A DNA stretch of 64,000 nucleotides, from the NCBI GenBank assembly GCA_964539665.1, contig CAZIKB010000009.1, positions 1-64,000 on the forward strand, written 5' to 3'. The notes under the pieces were generated by a model. It saw only the letters and a program-made list of their open reading frames with translations, searched no databases and had not been told where the DNA came from. Of this stretch, positions 26,620-36,797 are shown in pieces. This DNA is from CAZIKB01 sp964539665. GTDB lineage: Bacteria; Zhuqueibacterota; Zhuqueibacteria; Oceanimicrobiales; Oceanimicrobiaceae. The position numbers and the translations under genes are program-made. Each line of letters starts with the position of its first letter. Positions within the stretch are counted from its first letter, which is position 1.

Positions 26620-28224
26620 ATGGCGCTAAAAGTCGAATCCGAAAGTTTGTTTTCAATTAATCCCAGGACTGGCGATACCATTGGTGAATTTGTTAGCAGC
26701 AATACCGATGATATTCCTTCTATAATTAAAAAAGTACAAACTGCTTACGAGCACTGGGCTAATTTGAGTCTGAAGACTCGTCTCGAGCTCATGCGTAAAG
26801 CTTACCGGCAATTTTATCATTATCAGGATGAAATTGCTCAAATCATTTCTGATGAAACCGGCAAGCCACTTGCAGAAGCGTATTCCAGTGAAATTCTGCC
26901 TGTATTAGACTGCTTCAAATATTATCTTAAGTATTTACCAAAATTGTTAAAAAGCAGCCGTATCGGATCAATGAATCCAATCCTCAAGCTGAGAAAAGGA
27001 ATCGTGCGATATGAGCCCTTGGGTATCATCGTGGTTATATCTCCCTGGAATTTTCCTTTCATTTTGGCTATGCAGCACATCATTCCAGCTATATTTGCTG
27101 GTAATGCTGTTATACATAAACCATCTGAACACACAACCCTGACAGGGTTAAAAATAAGGGAAATTTTCGATAGGGCTTATTTACCTAAAGGTGTATTAGA
27201 AATAGTAACCGGATTAGCAGATGTTGGTAAAACGTTAGTTAATGCAAAAGTCGATAAAATTATATTCACCGGTAGCACAGAAGTCGGGAAAAAAATTTAT
27301 TCTTCGGCTGCACAAAACTTGATTCCTGTAAATATGGAATTAGGCGGCAGCGATCCCATGATTGTTTTGGAGGATGCCAACCTTGAGCGAGCTGCGAATG
27401 GCGCGTTATGGGGCACATTTTGTAATGCCGGACAAGCTTGCCTTTCAGTGGAGCGACTCTTTGTGCACGAATCTATCATTGACCACTTTGTTGAAATGTT
27501 GGTCAGGAAGGCTCAAAATATCCGATTTCATCATAAAAAAATTATGGAAGGCGATATATCATGTCTTGCCAATGAGGTTCAATTTGAAAAAATAAGCAGC
27601 ATTGTAAATGATGCCGTAAAAAAAGGAGCGATAATAAAATTTGGCGGTAAAGCCCGCGAGGATTTAGGTGAATGGTACTACGAACCAACAGTTTTGACCA
27701 ATGTTGATAGCTCGACAGAGATTTTGAAACAAGAGATCTTCGGGCCTGTGTTAGCAGTAACTTCATTTCTTTCCGATGATGAAGCTGTTTTTCTTGCGAA
27801 TAATTCTGAGTTTGGACTTGGAGCAAGCGTATGGACTCAAAACAAAAAAAGAGGTCTGAGATTAGCCAGGCAGATTCAGGCCGGCAGTGTGCTTGTCAAT
27901 GACTTAATCATCCAGGTCGCGCAGATAGAAGCTCCATATACTGGTTATAAAAACAGCGGGATTGGGATCAGTCATGGGCCCTGGGGTGTTATGGGAGTAA
28001 CTAAACCTAAATATATTAACAGCGACCGACCATTTGTCAGAGCGATCCTTAAAATAATTTCAAAAAATTTAGTAAATAACGATGTTTGGTGGTTTAAATA
28101 TGATGAAAAATTTGTTGACAATTTTAAAGCATTCACAACTTTTCTACATGGTGATTCTGTCTGGAGAAAAATAAAATCTATCCCGGCTACTATTAAAGCA
28201 GTATTCAGAAAAGGTTATTTATAA
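26620..28224 (+). CDS. Aldehyde dehydrogenase family protein
   Basis: A 534-residue NAD(P)-dependent aldehyde dehydrogenase. Landmarks are SPWNFPF, the FTGSTEVGK nucleotide motif, the general-base Glu in MELGGSDP and the catalytic Cys in FCNAGQACLS. The last 50 or so residues extend beyond the usual ALDH core (about 480). The substrate is not evident; succinate semialdehyde or fatty aldehydes are possible. It forms a two-gene unit with the deacetylase upstream and is followed by a 330-bp gap carrying the promoter of the next locus. Confidence 0.87.
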   Translation: MALKVESESLFSINPRTGDTIGEFVSSNTDDIPSIIKKVQTAYEHWANLSLKTRLELMRKAYRQFYHYQDEIAQIISDETGKPLAEAYSSEILPVLDCFKYYLKYLPKLLKSSRIGSMNPILKLRKGIVRYEPLGIIVVISPWNFPFILAMQHIIPAIFAGNAVIHKPSEHTTLTGLKIREIFDRAYLPKGVLEIVTGLADVGKTLVNAKVDKIIFTGSTEVGKKIYSSAAQNLIPVNMELGGSDPMIVLEDANLERAANGALWGTFCNAGQACLSVERLFVHESIIDHFVEMLVRKAQNIRFHHKKIMEGDISCLANEVQFEKISSIVNDAVKKGAIIKFGGKAREDLGEWYYEPTVLTNVDSSTEILKQEIFGPVLAVTSFLSDDEAVFLANNSEFGLGASVWTQNKKRGLRLARQIQAGSVLVNDLIIQVAQIEAPYTGYKNSGIGISHGPWGVMGVTKPKYINSDRPFVRAILKIISKNLVNNDVWWFKYDEKFVDNFKAFTTFLHGDSVWRKIKSIPATIKAVFRKGYL

Positions 28225-28395
28225 ATGCAGCTTTGAATTATTGGATAAATTCATTAACAGTAAGATGGTCACAATATCCAAGTAGTTGTGTTTTTAATAG
28301 ATATCAAAAAAGTGTAACACTAATTGATTTCGCGAAATTATTGAAACTGCAATGTTAAACTATGTTTACTTTTTGAAACAATTTAAAGAGATTTC

Positions 28396-28424
28396 TTGAC
28401 ATACTGTAAAAGATTTTGTATATT
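28396..28424 (+). promoter_or_regulatory. Strong sigma70-type promoter
   Basis: TTGACA (28396-28401), 17 bp, TATATT (28419-28424). It would start transcription near 28431 and leave a leader of about 125 bases before the nucleotidyltransferase-phosphatidyltransferase fusion. It is the best promoter match in the window and opens the candidate lipid locus. Confidence 0.7.
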
Positions 28425-28557
28425 TCCGTCTTAAATTTGGAAAATATTGTAATTATATTATTTTATAAAATATATACGAGGGTGGGATAGCGTTTAGTTG
28501 AGAATCTAAGCGGTTTTAATATTTTTATTTTTTGTCAATTACCGGAGCGGAGGAAAA

Positions 28558-30159
28558 ATGTCATTGAATTTACGAAGTGATACGCCTTATTCAACCTACT
28601 TGCCTGAAGTAAATTCCTCTTCTATTAATACTGATTTATTAGAAAATCAAAAATCAATCACGAAGGCTGTTATTATTGCAGCGGGCAACGGAAGTCGTTT
28701 ACATGGATATCAGAATAATTGTCCAAAACCCATAGTGAAGGTCGGAGGTATGCCGTTGCTGAAGCGTGTTATTTTAGCTGCTAAAAAAGCCGGGGTTGAG
28801 GAGTTTGTGATTGTTTTAGGCTATCAAGCTGCACGAATTCGAAAATCTATCACTGCAAAAAAGTTGGGTGTGAAAATTACCTGGGTACGCAACCTGGACT
28901 GGCGTAATCCAAATGGAATTTCAGTTTTAAAAGCTGAAAAATATGTGGATGGTAAATTTTTACTTTTTATGTCTGACCATGTGTTTGATCCTGCCATTTT
29001 GAAAAAACTTGAAAAAGTTAATCTTGGCAACGACCATGGTTTGTTATGTGTAGATTACGCTTTAAACAGAGTTCCGAATCTTGATGACGCGACTAAAGTT
29101 AGAACAGAACAAAATCGGCTTATAAATTTGGGGAAAAGTCTTACGGATTTTAACGCGATTGATGTCGGAATATTTGTTTGCACACCTCACATCTTCAATG
29201 CCTTAAGACAAAGTCAGGAAAATGGTGATTATACTTTGTCTGGTGGTGTTCGTGTTTTGTCTCAGGAAAACAGAATGAGAACATTCAATATTGAGGATTC
29301 CTACTGGCAGGATGTTGATACTATACCGGATGTTCATCATGCAGAAAGAATTTTGCTGCGTTCCACCCGGTCGAGCGGCGATGGCATCATTGCAAAAGCC
29401 ATAAATCGCAATATTTCAAATAGAATAACCAAATGGTTGATTAAAACCCCGATTACGCCAAATCAAATTTCAATATTTAATTTGCTTTTCTCAGTATTCA
29501 TTGCGTGGTTGGTCTCCTTTGGTAAACCCTTGAATACCATTATCGGCGGCGTATTGTTCCAATTCGCTTCTATTCTTGATGGTTGTGATGGCGAAGTTGC
29601 AAAAATTAAATTAAGAACCTCAAAAGCCGGAGCATTTATAGATACAATTACTGATCAAATATCATACTTTATTTTTATAATCGGTGTAACGATAGGCGCT
29701 TATAATGCGACGGGTGATTTTAGAATAATTTATATAGCAGGTGTAAGTATAATATTTTTAATATTTGCTTTGAAATACGGTATGAATTATGTCAAGAAGA
29801 GGGGTTCGGGGAGTATGCGGGCTTTAGATAAAGACATTTCTGCTTTTAGTCACTCTAAGCAAAAAGTATGGTATTTAAGATTGTTTGGATCGCTGCATCA
29901 ATTCGGTCGTAGAGATATGTTTTCGTTTATCGGTTTTATAATTATGCTTTTCGGGAATATTACTGTATTCTTCTGGGCTTTGATGGGAGCAGTAAATATT
30001 CTTAGCGCTGGTATCACAATTTCAGTTACATCAATACTGTCGCAAAGACGTGAGATTTCAGTAATTGATCCTTTTAAAAAGATAGTTAAATTATTGAAGA
30101 GCGGCCGTTCAAGTTATCTGACTAAACAGAAAGAGCAGCTTGTCGAGGAAAATTTATGA
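28558..30159 (+). CDS. Nucleotidyltransferase / CDP-alcohol phosphatidyltransferase fusion
   Basis: A 533-residue two-domain protein. Residues 35-265 are a sugar-phosphate-type nucleotidyltransferase (AAGNGSR 41-47, PKP 56-58, MSDHVFDP). Residues about 295-500 are a membrane CDP-alcohol phosphatidyltransferase with D341-x2-D344-G-x2-A-K...G358-x3-D362-x3-D366, the complete signature except Lys for the usual Arg. The architecture equals CTP:inositol-phosphate cytidylyltransferase/di-myo-inositol-phosphate synthase (IPCT-DIPPS) and also fits enzymes that activate a phospho- or phosphono-alcohol with CTP and attach it to a lipid. The downstream phosphonate genes favour a lipid head-group role, but the substrate is inferred. 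SD is GGAGCGGAGG. The stop overlaps the next gene (ATGA). Confidence 0.87.
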   Translation: MSLNLRSDTPYSTYLPEVNSSSINTDLLENQKSITKAVIIAAGNGSRLHGYQNNCPKPIVKVGGMPLLKRVILAAKKAGVEEFVIVLGYQAARIRKSITAKKLGVKITWVRNLDWRNPNGISVLKAEKYVDGKFLLFMSDHVFDPAILKKLEKVNLGNDHGLLCVDYALNRVPNLDDATKVRTEQNRLINLGKSLTDFNAIDVGIFVCTPHIFNALRQSQENGDYTLSGGVRVLSQENRMRTFNIEDSYWQDVDTIPDVHHAERILLRSTRSSGDGIIAKAINRNISNRITKWLIKTPITPNQISIFNLLFSVFIAWLVSFGKPLNTIIGGVLFQFASILDGCDGEVAKIKLRTSKAGAFIDTITDQISYFIFIIGVTIGAYNATGDFRIIYIAGVSIIFLIFALKYGMNYVKKRGSGSMRALDKDISAFSHSKQKVWYLRLFGSLHQFGRRDMFSFIGFIIMLFGNITVFFWALMGAVNILSAGITISVTSILSQRREISVIDPFKKIVKLLKSGRSSYLTKQKEQLVEENL

Positions 30160-31160
30160 AAATAAATGAAATATTTATTTTCTTGAAATTCCTGATACGC
30201 GCATGTATTTCTAATGGTCATCCTCTTTTAGTCCACCTGGTTGTTACAAGACGCTGTAATTTAAGTTGCACTTATTGTAATGAATTCGATAAGTTTTCCA
30301 AGCCCATTGATTTTGAATTATTGAAGCAACGTATCGAGGCTTTGGTTAGGATGAAGATCTCTGTAATAACCTGCACAGGAGGTGAGGCTCTGCTACATCC
30401 TGACCTTGATTTGATTATAAAATTAATTCGGAGTCACGGGATAGTTGTTACGTTAATCACTAATGGCTATTTACTGACAAAAGAACGAATCCAAAAGCTG
30501 AATGAAGCTGGCTTGCAAGAATTGCAAATTAGCATCGACAATGTTGAACCGGATGAAGTTTCTCATAAAAGTCTGAAGGTGCTGGACCGCAAGCTGCAAC
30601 TTTTAGCCGAGAATGCAAAATTCAAGGTAAATATCAACTCGGTGTTAGCGCTTAATGATGAACGGGCACAAGATGCAATAATTATTGCTAAACGAGCCAA
30701 GAGTTATGGTTTGTCAGTTACAGTTGGATTATTGCACGATGAAAATGGCATTCTCAAACCACTAAGTGAAAAACAACGTAAAGTATATAATGAAGTTGGC
30801 AGAATTTCCAGGTCATATATTCATTATGCTAATTATGCTATTTTTCAAAAAAATCTTATTCAAGGTCAAACCAACAACTGGCAATGTCGGGCTGGAGCAC
30901 GCTACCTTTATATTTGTGAATTCGGGCTGGTACATTGGTGTTCGCAGCAGCGTGGTTACCCCGGCATACCAGTAGAGAATTATACTTCTGAAGACCGCAA
31001 ACGTGAGTACAATACTCAAAAAGATTGTAGTAATTATTGTACAGTTAATTGTGTTCATCAGATGAGCTTTGTTGACGCCTGGCGTTCGAAACAGACCATA
31101 CCAGATCCTCATGTTGCCGCTTTAAACGATTACCAATTAATGGATGCAGCAAACCTGTAA
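30156..31160 (+). CDS. Radical SAM enzyme, first of a paralogous pair
   Basis: A 334-residue radical SAM protein with the [4Fe-4S]-SAM cysteines C34-x3-C38-x2-C41 (CNLSCTYC) and TCTGGEALLHPDL. The C-terminal third has further cysteines (WQCRAG, WCSQ, KDCSNYCTVNC), likely ligands for an auxiliary cluster as in SPASM/twitch enzymes. The start overlaps the fusion-enzyme stop, so it is co-translated. The reaction is unknown; the context suggests modification of a lipid head group, alkyl chain or sugar. No small precursor peptide gene is adjacent, so a peptide-modifying role is less likely. Confidence 0.85.
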   Translation: MKINEIFIFLKFLIRACISNGHPLLVHLVVTRRCNLSCTYCNEFDKFSKPIDFELLKQRIEALVRMKISVITCTGGEALLHPDLDLIIKLIRSHGIVVTLITNGYLLTKERIQKLNEAGLQELQISIDNVEPDEVSHKSLKVLDRKLQLLAENAKFKVNINSVLALNDERAQDAIIIAKRAKSYGLSVTVGLLHDENGILKPLSEKQRKVYNEVGRISRSYIHYANYAIFQKNLIQGQTNNWQCRAGARYLYICEFGLVHWCSQQRGYPGIPVENYTSEDRKREYNTQKDCSNYCTVNCVHQMSFVDAWRSKQTIPDPHVAALNDYQLMDAANL

Positions 31161-31272
31161 CAGACATTCATGACAAACACTTCAAATCGGAAAAATATTA
31201 CACCAAAAGATTGCATTTATCTCGGACAAGCGGTTCGATGGACCATTTTTATTTTTTAACTGGAGAAAAAAT

Positions 31273-32265
31273 ATGGCGTTTTGGCTAAAAATGGCAAAAC
31301 GTGAGTTTGATGATATACCGATTGCCTGTCATTTCTATGTGACCGATCAATGCAATCTCGACTGCCATTATTGTACAGAATACGACAACAGCATACCACA
31401 TCCCAGCCTGGATGATGTGAAAAAATGGGCTAACAAAATCAAAGAATTGGGATGCATTCGAATTGGCCTTCAGGGTGGTGAGCCGTTGTTACATCCTGAC
31501 ATCATCGAAATCGCTCGTTATTGTAAGAAGCTGGATTTACGCACCAGCATGTCCACCAACGGTTTCAAGCTAACGCCATCGATAATTGAAGGTCTGGAGG
31601 ATGCTGGACTCGATTCATTGCATATTTCTGTCGATCGCATGACGCCGATTTCCTCTACGCGAAAATCCTTGAAAACCATTATTCCCAAAATTGAGCTGTT
31701 AAAAAAATCCAAACTGAAATTTAATATTTCTGGAGTGCTGTTTAAAGATTCTCTCGAAGAAGCCAGAGAGGTTCTGGAATATGGGCTTTCAAATGACATA
31801 TCCACACATGCGCGATTAGTACATGCAGGTCCAGGTGGCAAATATGGTGTGAATAATGGCGAAAAAGAAACATTGGAATCCTTGCTCGATTTTCAGATCG
31901 AGGCCAAGAAAAAAGGCCGAAAGATTCACACCACGGGCTTTTTATTTGATTATCAAAAAGCTCTTCTCAATGGTGGTGGCCGTGATTGGACTTGTATGGC
32001 GGGGTATAAATATTTCTTCGTATCTGCCCGAGGGAAATTTTGGTTGTGCAGCATGAACCGCCAACCCAACTTCAACTTGTTAGATGTGACACCTGAACTT
32101 TTAAAAAGCTACTATCATAAAAAAGATTGCCAGGACGGGTGTGGCGTCTATTGTGTGGTTTCAGATTCGTTGGCAAACAAATATCCCCTGCAGTTTGTGG
32201 CTCGCGAAGTTAAAGAAGGTTTACAGACGAAAACCGCGCGGTTACTGAACGGTAAAGTAACATGA
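31273..32265 (+). CDS. Radical SAM enzyme, second of a paralogous pair
   Basis: A 330-residue radical SAM protein, cysteines C27-x3-C31-x2-C34 (CNLDCHYC), and GLQGGEPLLHPDI. Its C-terminal cysteine layout (WTCMAG, WLCSM, KDCQDGCGVYC) parallels that of the preceding gene, so the two are paralogues by duplication with considerable divergence. A GGAG lies upstream of the ATG. The 112-bp gap between the pair has no gene. The substrate is unknown. Confidence 0.85.
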   Translation: MAFWLKMAKREFDDIPIACHFYVTDQCNLDCHYCTEYDNSIPHPSLDDVKKWANKIKELGCIRIGLQGGEPLLHPDIIEIARYCKKLDLRTSMSTNGFKLTPSIIEGLEDAGLDSLHISVDRMTPISSTRKSLKTIIPKIELLKKSKLKFNISGVLFKDSLEEAREVLEYGLSNDISTHARLVHAGPGGKYGVNNGEKETLESLLDFQIEAKKKGRKIHTTGFLFDYQKALLNGGGRDWTCMAGYKYFFVSARGKFWLCSMNRQPNFNLLDVTPELLKSYYHKKDCQDGCGVYCVVSDSLANKYPLQFVAREVKEGLQTKTARLLNGKVT

Positions 32266-32685
32266 GAGAATTATCTTTAATAGCTGACCACCATATCTCC
32301 CTTAATCCCTCTTCCGAGAGGGGATAGACTTGTCTTAAATACCAATTGGTGAACACACTCTTTTTCCCGCTTAACGATGGGGATCCTTTTCAGATTTCCA
32401 CCGTACCCTATCTGAATCAGGTACTCATAATGACAAAATTAAATTTAACAGAATGGACAATTTTACCATACATCGAATCCCATTTTGTTATAATCTCTCC
32501 AGTGGAAATCTTCAACGAAACCTTTCCTGTTTCTTTGAAAGCCAGTGCCCCAGTCTCTCAAAAATTCAAGCTTTTACATTTTAATTGAATATTTTATACT
32601 GCAGTTGAAAATACTGCAAAAACAGTTGCATCTAAATACTGGTTTATCTATATTTTTGCACTCTTTCATGCTTTATTAGAGATAG
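32266..32685. other. Intergenic region with a hairpin
   Basis: About 420 bp. CCCTCT-TCCG-AGAGGG (32307-32322) is a short GC-rich hairpin without a T-tract. An 80-codon open frame (32346-32588) exists but has no ribosome site or recognisable domain. The region separates the radical SAM genes from the glycosyltransferases. Confidence 0.4.
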
Positions 32686-33930
32686 TTGAATTGTACTAAA
32701 ATCCATAACAGGTATTTGTTAATTAATTCAATTTCAAAAAAGAAAATAGCCTACATTTCTGATCATCAATTTTCTCTCGACCGTTCGGACGCCGGGGCAG
32801 AGCAGGTCATCAATACGGTTTCGAATTTAGCTGCCGAAGGTTTGACGATCAGGCTGATCATTCCAAAAAGATGGCGAAACCTCGGTGTGGACATGAAGCG
32901 AAGGTTGGAAAATATTTGTCATTATTATCAGGTCAGGGATAAATTTGAATTGAAAGAGTTGCTGCATTTACCGCTTCTGCCGTTAAGACTGGAAAAGTAT
33001 TCGCACGCCTTGCTGGCCACGCCTTATGCGAAATTTACCAATCACGATCTCATATATACCCGGCATCGAGCCACGGCATTGATGGCTTTGAATGCAGGCC
33101 TACAGTTGGTTTTCGAAACTTATCGGATTTATGCTCGTTCACCCCTGAACTGGGCCTGGATTATGGCCAGGCTTACTCACCGACCCAATTTCCTGGGTCT
33201 GATCACGCATTCGGCGCCATCAAAAGAGCGTTTAGTGGAATCGGGCGCAGATGCAAACAAAATAAAAGTCATTGAGAATGGTTTTAACTCCGAACACCTG
33301 AAACCAAGGTTCACTAAATTAGAAGCCCGCCGGCAATTGGGTTGGGATAAAAAGGAAAAGATCGTTTGCTACACCGGCCGATTGGACAAAATGAAAGGGA
33401 TAGAGACCGTTTTAGAATTAGCAGAAAGGCTGCGCGGCATCCAGTTCTATCTCGTGGGCAAAACAGTTTCGAACAATGAAAGTTGGATTCAAAAAGCAGC
33501 ACAAAGAAAAAAATTGCGCAATATAAAACAGTTGCCCTATGTGGTTTCCAAGGAATTACCTAAATATCTCTTTGCGTCAGACGTGTTGCTGATTCCTCCC
33601 ACTGCCAAACCTCTCATGAAGTACCGCAAAACGGTTTTGCCCATCAAAACATTTCTCTACATGGCGGCCGGAGTGCCGATTTTAGCCCCGGACCTGCCGG
33701 ATACTAAAGGTGTTTTAACTAACAACAATGCTGCTTTAGTTACACCGGATGACCTGAACTCTGCAGAAGCGGCCATGCAAAGGATTTTTGACGACCGATC
33801 TTGGGCACAATCCATCGGCAAGCAGGTGCAACTGGATTCAAAAAAATATACCTGGGAGCAGAGAGCGAAAAGGATAACTAAATTCTTAAACAAAAGATTA
33901 AATGAGCGTGAAAAAGCAAAGTCAGAATAA
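32686..33930 (+). CDS. Glycosyltransferase, GT4-like
   Basis: About 414 residues if the TTG at 32686 is used; the true start may be slightly further in, since conserved sequence begins at KKKIAYISDHQF. A GT-B fold is indicated by the C-terminal nucleotide-sugar site: CYTGRLDKMKGIETVLELAE, then YLVGKT, then the acidic region PPTAKPLMKYRKT...FLYMAAGVPILAPDLPD. It probably transfers a sugar from a nucleotide donor to a lipid-linked or envelope acceptor. It is followed by a second glycosyltransferase 64 bp downstream. Confidence 0.82.
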   Translation: MNCTKIHNRYLLINSISKKKIAYISDHQFSLDRSDAGAEQVINTVSNLAAEGLTIRLIIPKRWRNLGVDMKRRLENICHYYQVRDKFELKELLHLPLLPLRLEKYSHALLATPYAKFTNHDLIYTRHRATALMALNAGLQLVFETYRIYARSPLNWAWIMARLTHRPNFLGLITHSAPSKERLVESGADANKIKVIENGFNSEHLKPRFTKLEARRQLGWDKKEKIVCYTGRLDKMKGIETVLELAERLRGIQFYLVGKTVSNNESWIQKAAQRKKLRNIKQLPYVVSKELPKYLFASDVLLIPPTAKPLMKYRKTVLPIKTFLYMAAGVPILAPDLPDTKGVLTNNNAALVTPDDLNSAEAAMQRIFDDRSWAQSIGKQVQLDSKKYTWEQRAKRITKFLNKRLNEREKAKSE

Positions 33931-33994
33931 TTTGAAAGTCTGTATGGTTGTAAACCGGCTTTGTGAATAGTCTCAGGATTTTATCACCCGCTAA

Positions 33995-35044
33995 ATGAAA
34001 AACCAAATTAGATTTCTTCCCTGGCCCAATCCGGTTAAGAGAGAAAACTCTTATCAAAGACTCATGTACGCCGGATTAGAAGCAAATGGTATCAAGATAT
34101 TGTCCACTCCGCCCGCATTTGCCATGATACGTCTTGTGAGAAGAGTCGATTGGTTGCATCTAAACTGGCCGGACAGAATTTATGATTCAAAGATTGCACA
34201 AAAGCGAGAAAAGAAGTACGAGAAATTTATCAATGTGCTGTCCTCCCTAAAGTGCAGAGGCGTCAAAATCATTTGGACAATGCACAATGAGGTGCCACAC
34301 GACACGGCCGATATTGCATTTCATGAAATGGTATCCAGAGAAATTGCCAAACTGTCGGATATTATTCATGTTCACTTTCCGGAGGCTTGCACATTGTTAA
34401 CCGAAAAATATGACGTAAGACCTGAAAAAATCCATCTCATGCCACACGGAGTCTATGAGGATTGTTATGGCGAAAAGCTGCCTAAGGCAGAGGCCAGAAA
34501 ACAATTAGGTCTTCCAGAGGATGGGTTAATCATTCTTAATCTCGGTAACCTTAAGTGGTATAAAGGAATAGATAAAGCGATCGAGGCATTTAATGAATCT
34601 CACGACAGTTCCCTTTATTTGCTGATTGCCGGTAAACCTACCGACAACAAAATGAAAAACTTTTTGAGAGCCTCCTGTGAGAAGCAGCCCAGAATCATTT
34701 TGAAACAGGGCAAAATAAGGGACAAACATATTTCATTGTTCTTATCAGCTGCAGATGTCTTTATCTTCCCCACCAGCAGATTTTTCACAAGCGGTTCGGT
34801 TCTTCTTGCATTGACCTATAACCTCCCCGTCATAGGCATTCCTAAAAATCACCTGAAGCTATTTGAAGGCAAATCGTATTTTATTCCCTGGGCGCCCGAT
34901 AATCAGGATACCCTGATTTCTATATTGAATAATCTTGATGACCGGCTCCAGAAAGTAAATTACCGAGAACTAAACGACCTGAAAAGAACTCTGAATTGGA
35001 AAGACTTAACCGTTGCTCTAAGTCGAAAATTGAAAGAGATCTAA
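33995..35044 (+). CDS. Glycosyltransferase, group 1
   Basis: A 349-residue GT-B type transferase. The N-terminal half has WLHLNWPDRIYD and WTMHNEVPHD, as seen in surface-polysaccharide transferases; the C-terminal half has NLGNLKWYKGIDKAIEAF, LLIAGKP, and FFTSGSVLLAL in the donor-binding region. Acceptor and donor are unknown. It ends eight bases before the convergent flippase gene, so both transcripts probably read to this point. Confidence 0.82.
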   Translation: MKNQIRFLPWPNPVKRENSYQRLMYAGLEANGIKILSTPPAFAMIRLVRRVDWLHLNWPDRIYDSKIAQKREKKYEKFINVLSSLKCRGVKIIWTMHNEVPHDTADIAFHEMVSREIAKLSDIIHVHFPEACTLLTEKYDVRPEKIHLMPHGVYEDCYGEKLPKAEARKQLGLPEDGLIILNLGNLKWYKGIDKAIEAFNESHDSSLYLLIAGKPTDNKMKNFLRASCEKQPRIILKQGKIRDKHISLFLSAADVFIFPTSRFFTSGSVLLALTYNLPVIGIPKNHLKLFEGKSYFIPWAPDNQDTLISILNNLDDRLQKVNYRELNDLKRTLNWKDLTVALSRKLKEI

Positions 35045-35052
35045 CATTTCAT

Positions 35053-36582
35053 TTAATGTTTTTGTTCGAATCCAATTATTTGTTTAAAGTATTGCCAGTC
35101 CTCCTTTTTCAGAATCTTCATGACTGTGGCAACCAATAAAAAAGTCAGTAAATATGCGATAATTTTCCACGCCAGAGCAAATTCGTGAGAAGTTACTGTC
35201 TTTAGGCTAATTACTATTACTGGAATCGCTGATAAAATTGCCAGCATTAAGGTTTTCAAATAAATCCTGAACGGGAACACTTCGCTAAGATTTATTCCCA
35301 GGGCAGTGCGAATTTTCAACAAAATATATCCCCAGCTAAATATATTAGCCACTAAGGTTGCTGTGGGCGGCCCGGCTACACCCCACATCATTATAAATGG
35401 AAAATTTAACGCAAGATTTATAGCAGTCATAAAAATAGCCGAATACGTAATGAATTTCGTTTCGCCAACAGCTTTAAGAAGCGATGTGTATGAAGCAACG
35501 CGATGTAATAAAATGAGCGTATATATTCGAAATGGAATGGCTGCTGCCATGTAATTCTCTGAAAAAGCAACGGCAATAAGATCCTCAGCGATGATTAATA
35601 ACAGAATTGTCAAAGGTAAAACTATCAAAGAGACCTTCTTTATGGATTTGAACCACAGGGAAAGAATCTCCGCTTTATCGCCTTTGAGATGAGAAGAGAC
35701 AAACAGAGGCATCATCACAGAAGCCACAGAATAAGCTATGGTCGGAATAATTGGTATTTCCCAGGCTCCAACAGCATATTCAGCAAGCACAGTCATCGGG
35801 AAAAAAGCTGCCACAACATATTTATCGATTTGACGATTCAGTCCCCATAAAATTTGCGCAAGCGCCAGTGGAACCGAATACTGAAACTGTTCCCGAACTA
35901 TCCCTTTGGGTAAAGACCCGGCTGTAACTTTGAAATTTATTAAAAACAGAAATGCACTCAAGGCAAACCGGACGATACCGTAGCCCAGCAGACAATATAT
36001 TATTACTTTTAATGGTTGCCCTAATGCTGCCGGCAAAATTAAGGCCGTAAACTGGAATATACTTGCTATTATATTTAACCAGGCAGCTTGCTTCGCCCGG
36101 TCGATAGCAATCAAAATATTAGGCATAGGGATGGTCGGCAGCTCCAACAATGCTAAAAATATCATTGGTATAAACAAACCATTGACCGGGTAACCCAGAC
36201 GCGGAGCTAATATTGTCAAAATAATTAATATTAGTGAAGATCCCAAACCTACGAGAAACAACATTTTCCCGGTTAACAGGGCAAAACTTTTTCTGGATTC
36301 TTCAGGTACTCTTTCAAAAAAGTAAAAGATGCTTTCCGGTAAACCTAATTGTGAAATCGTTATAACAGTCGAATAAGCGAGTAACACAAAGGTTAACAGG
36401 CCAAAATCATCTTTAGTAAGAATGCGGGTGAGAACCATTATGGACGCCATTTGAACTAATATGGTAATGGCCCGGCTGAACACCATGATGGTCGCTTTAT
36501 TGGCTACATCTGTATGACTTTTTTCGACGGGAGTTTTACTGGAACCTAAAATGTTTTTGTCGGAATTAGATATTTCTTTCAA
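35053..36582 (-). CDS. Polysaccharide/lipid-linked sugar flippase, Wzx/MATE-like
   Basis: A 509-residue polytopic membrane protein with about twelve to fourteen hydrophobic segments and a short cytoplasmic N-terminus. The opening TKDDFGLLTFVLLAYSTV is characteristic of the Wzx/RfbX polysaccharide exporter group of the MOP superfamily. These move lipid-linked sugars across the inner membrane. It is transcribed away from the MMPL gene and towards the glycosyltransferase pair, so it is in the same locus but on a separate transcript. Confidence 0.85.
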   Translation of the reverse strand: MKEISNSDKNILGSSKTPVEKSHTDVANKATIMVFSRAITILVQMASIMVLTRILTKDDFGLLTFVLLAYSTVITISQLGLPESIFYFFERVPEESRKSFALLTGKMLFLVGLGSSLILIILTILAPRLGYPVNGLFIPMIFLALLELPTIPMPNILIAIDRAKQAAWLNIIASIFQFTALILPAALGQPLKVIIYCLLGYGIVRFALSAFLFLINFKVTAGSLPKGIVREQFQYSVPLALAQILWGLNRQIDKYVVAAFFPMTVLAEYAVGAWEIPIIPTIAYSVASVMMPLFVSSHLKGDKAEILSLWFKSIKKVSLIVLPLTILLLIIAEDLIAVAFSENYMAAAIPFRIYTLILLHRVASYTSLLKAVGETKFITYSAIFMTAINLALNFPFIMMWGVAGPPTATLVANIFSWGYILLKIRTALGINLSEVFPFRIYLKTLMLAILSAIPVIVISLKTVTSHEFALAWKIIAYLLTFLLVATVMKILKKEDWQYFKQIIGFEQKH

Positions 36583-36797
36583 TTTCCAAACCTTGATTGA
36601 GTTCGTCTAATTTTAAATTACAGGTGCTAATTTAAAATTTTCTATTAAGCATTGCAAGAAATAATTTTAGTAAACTTTTGTTTAAATTGTACGTTAAAAT
36701 TTTGTTTAATTTCAAAAGAAACTAACTCTAGGATTCTATCGTTAGCAGGCGTAGTTTTTACTGTTCATCAGAGCAATTTTATATATAAAACAAATTA

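Noticed and set aside
32346..32588. 80-codon plus-strand open frame between radical SAM and glycosyltransferase genes
   Set aside because: No ribosome site and no recognisable domain.
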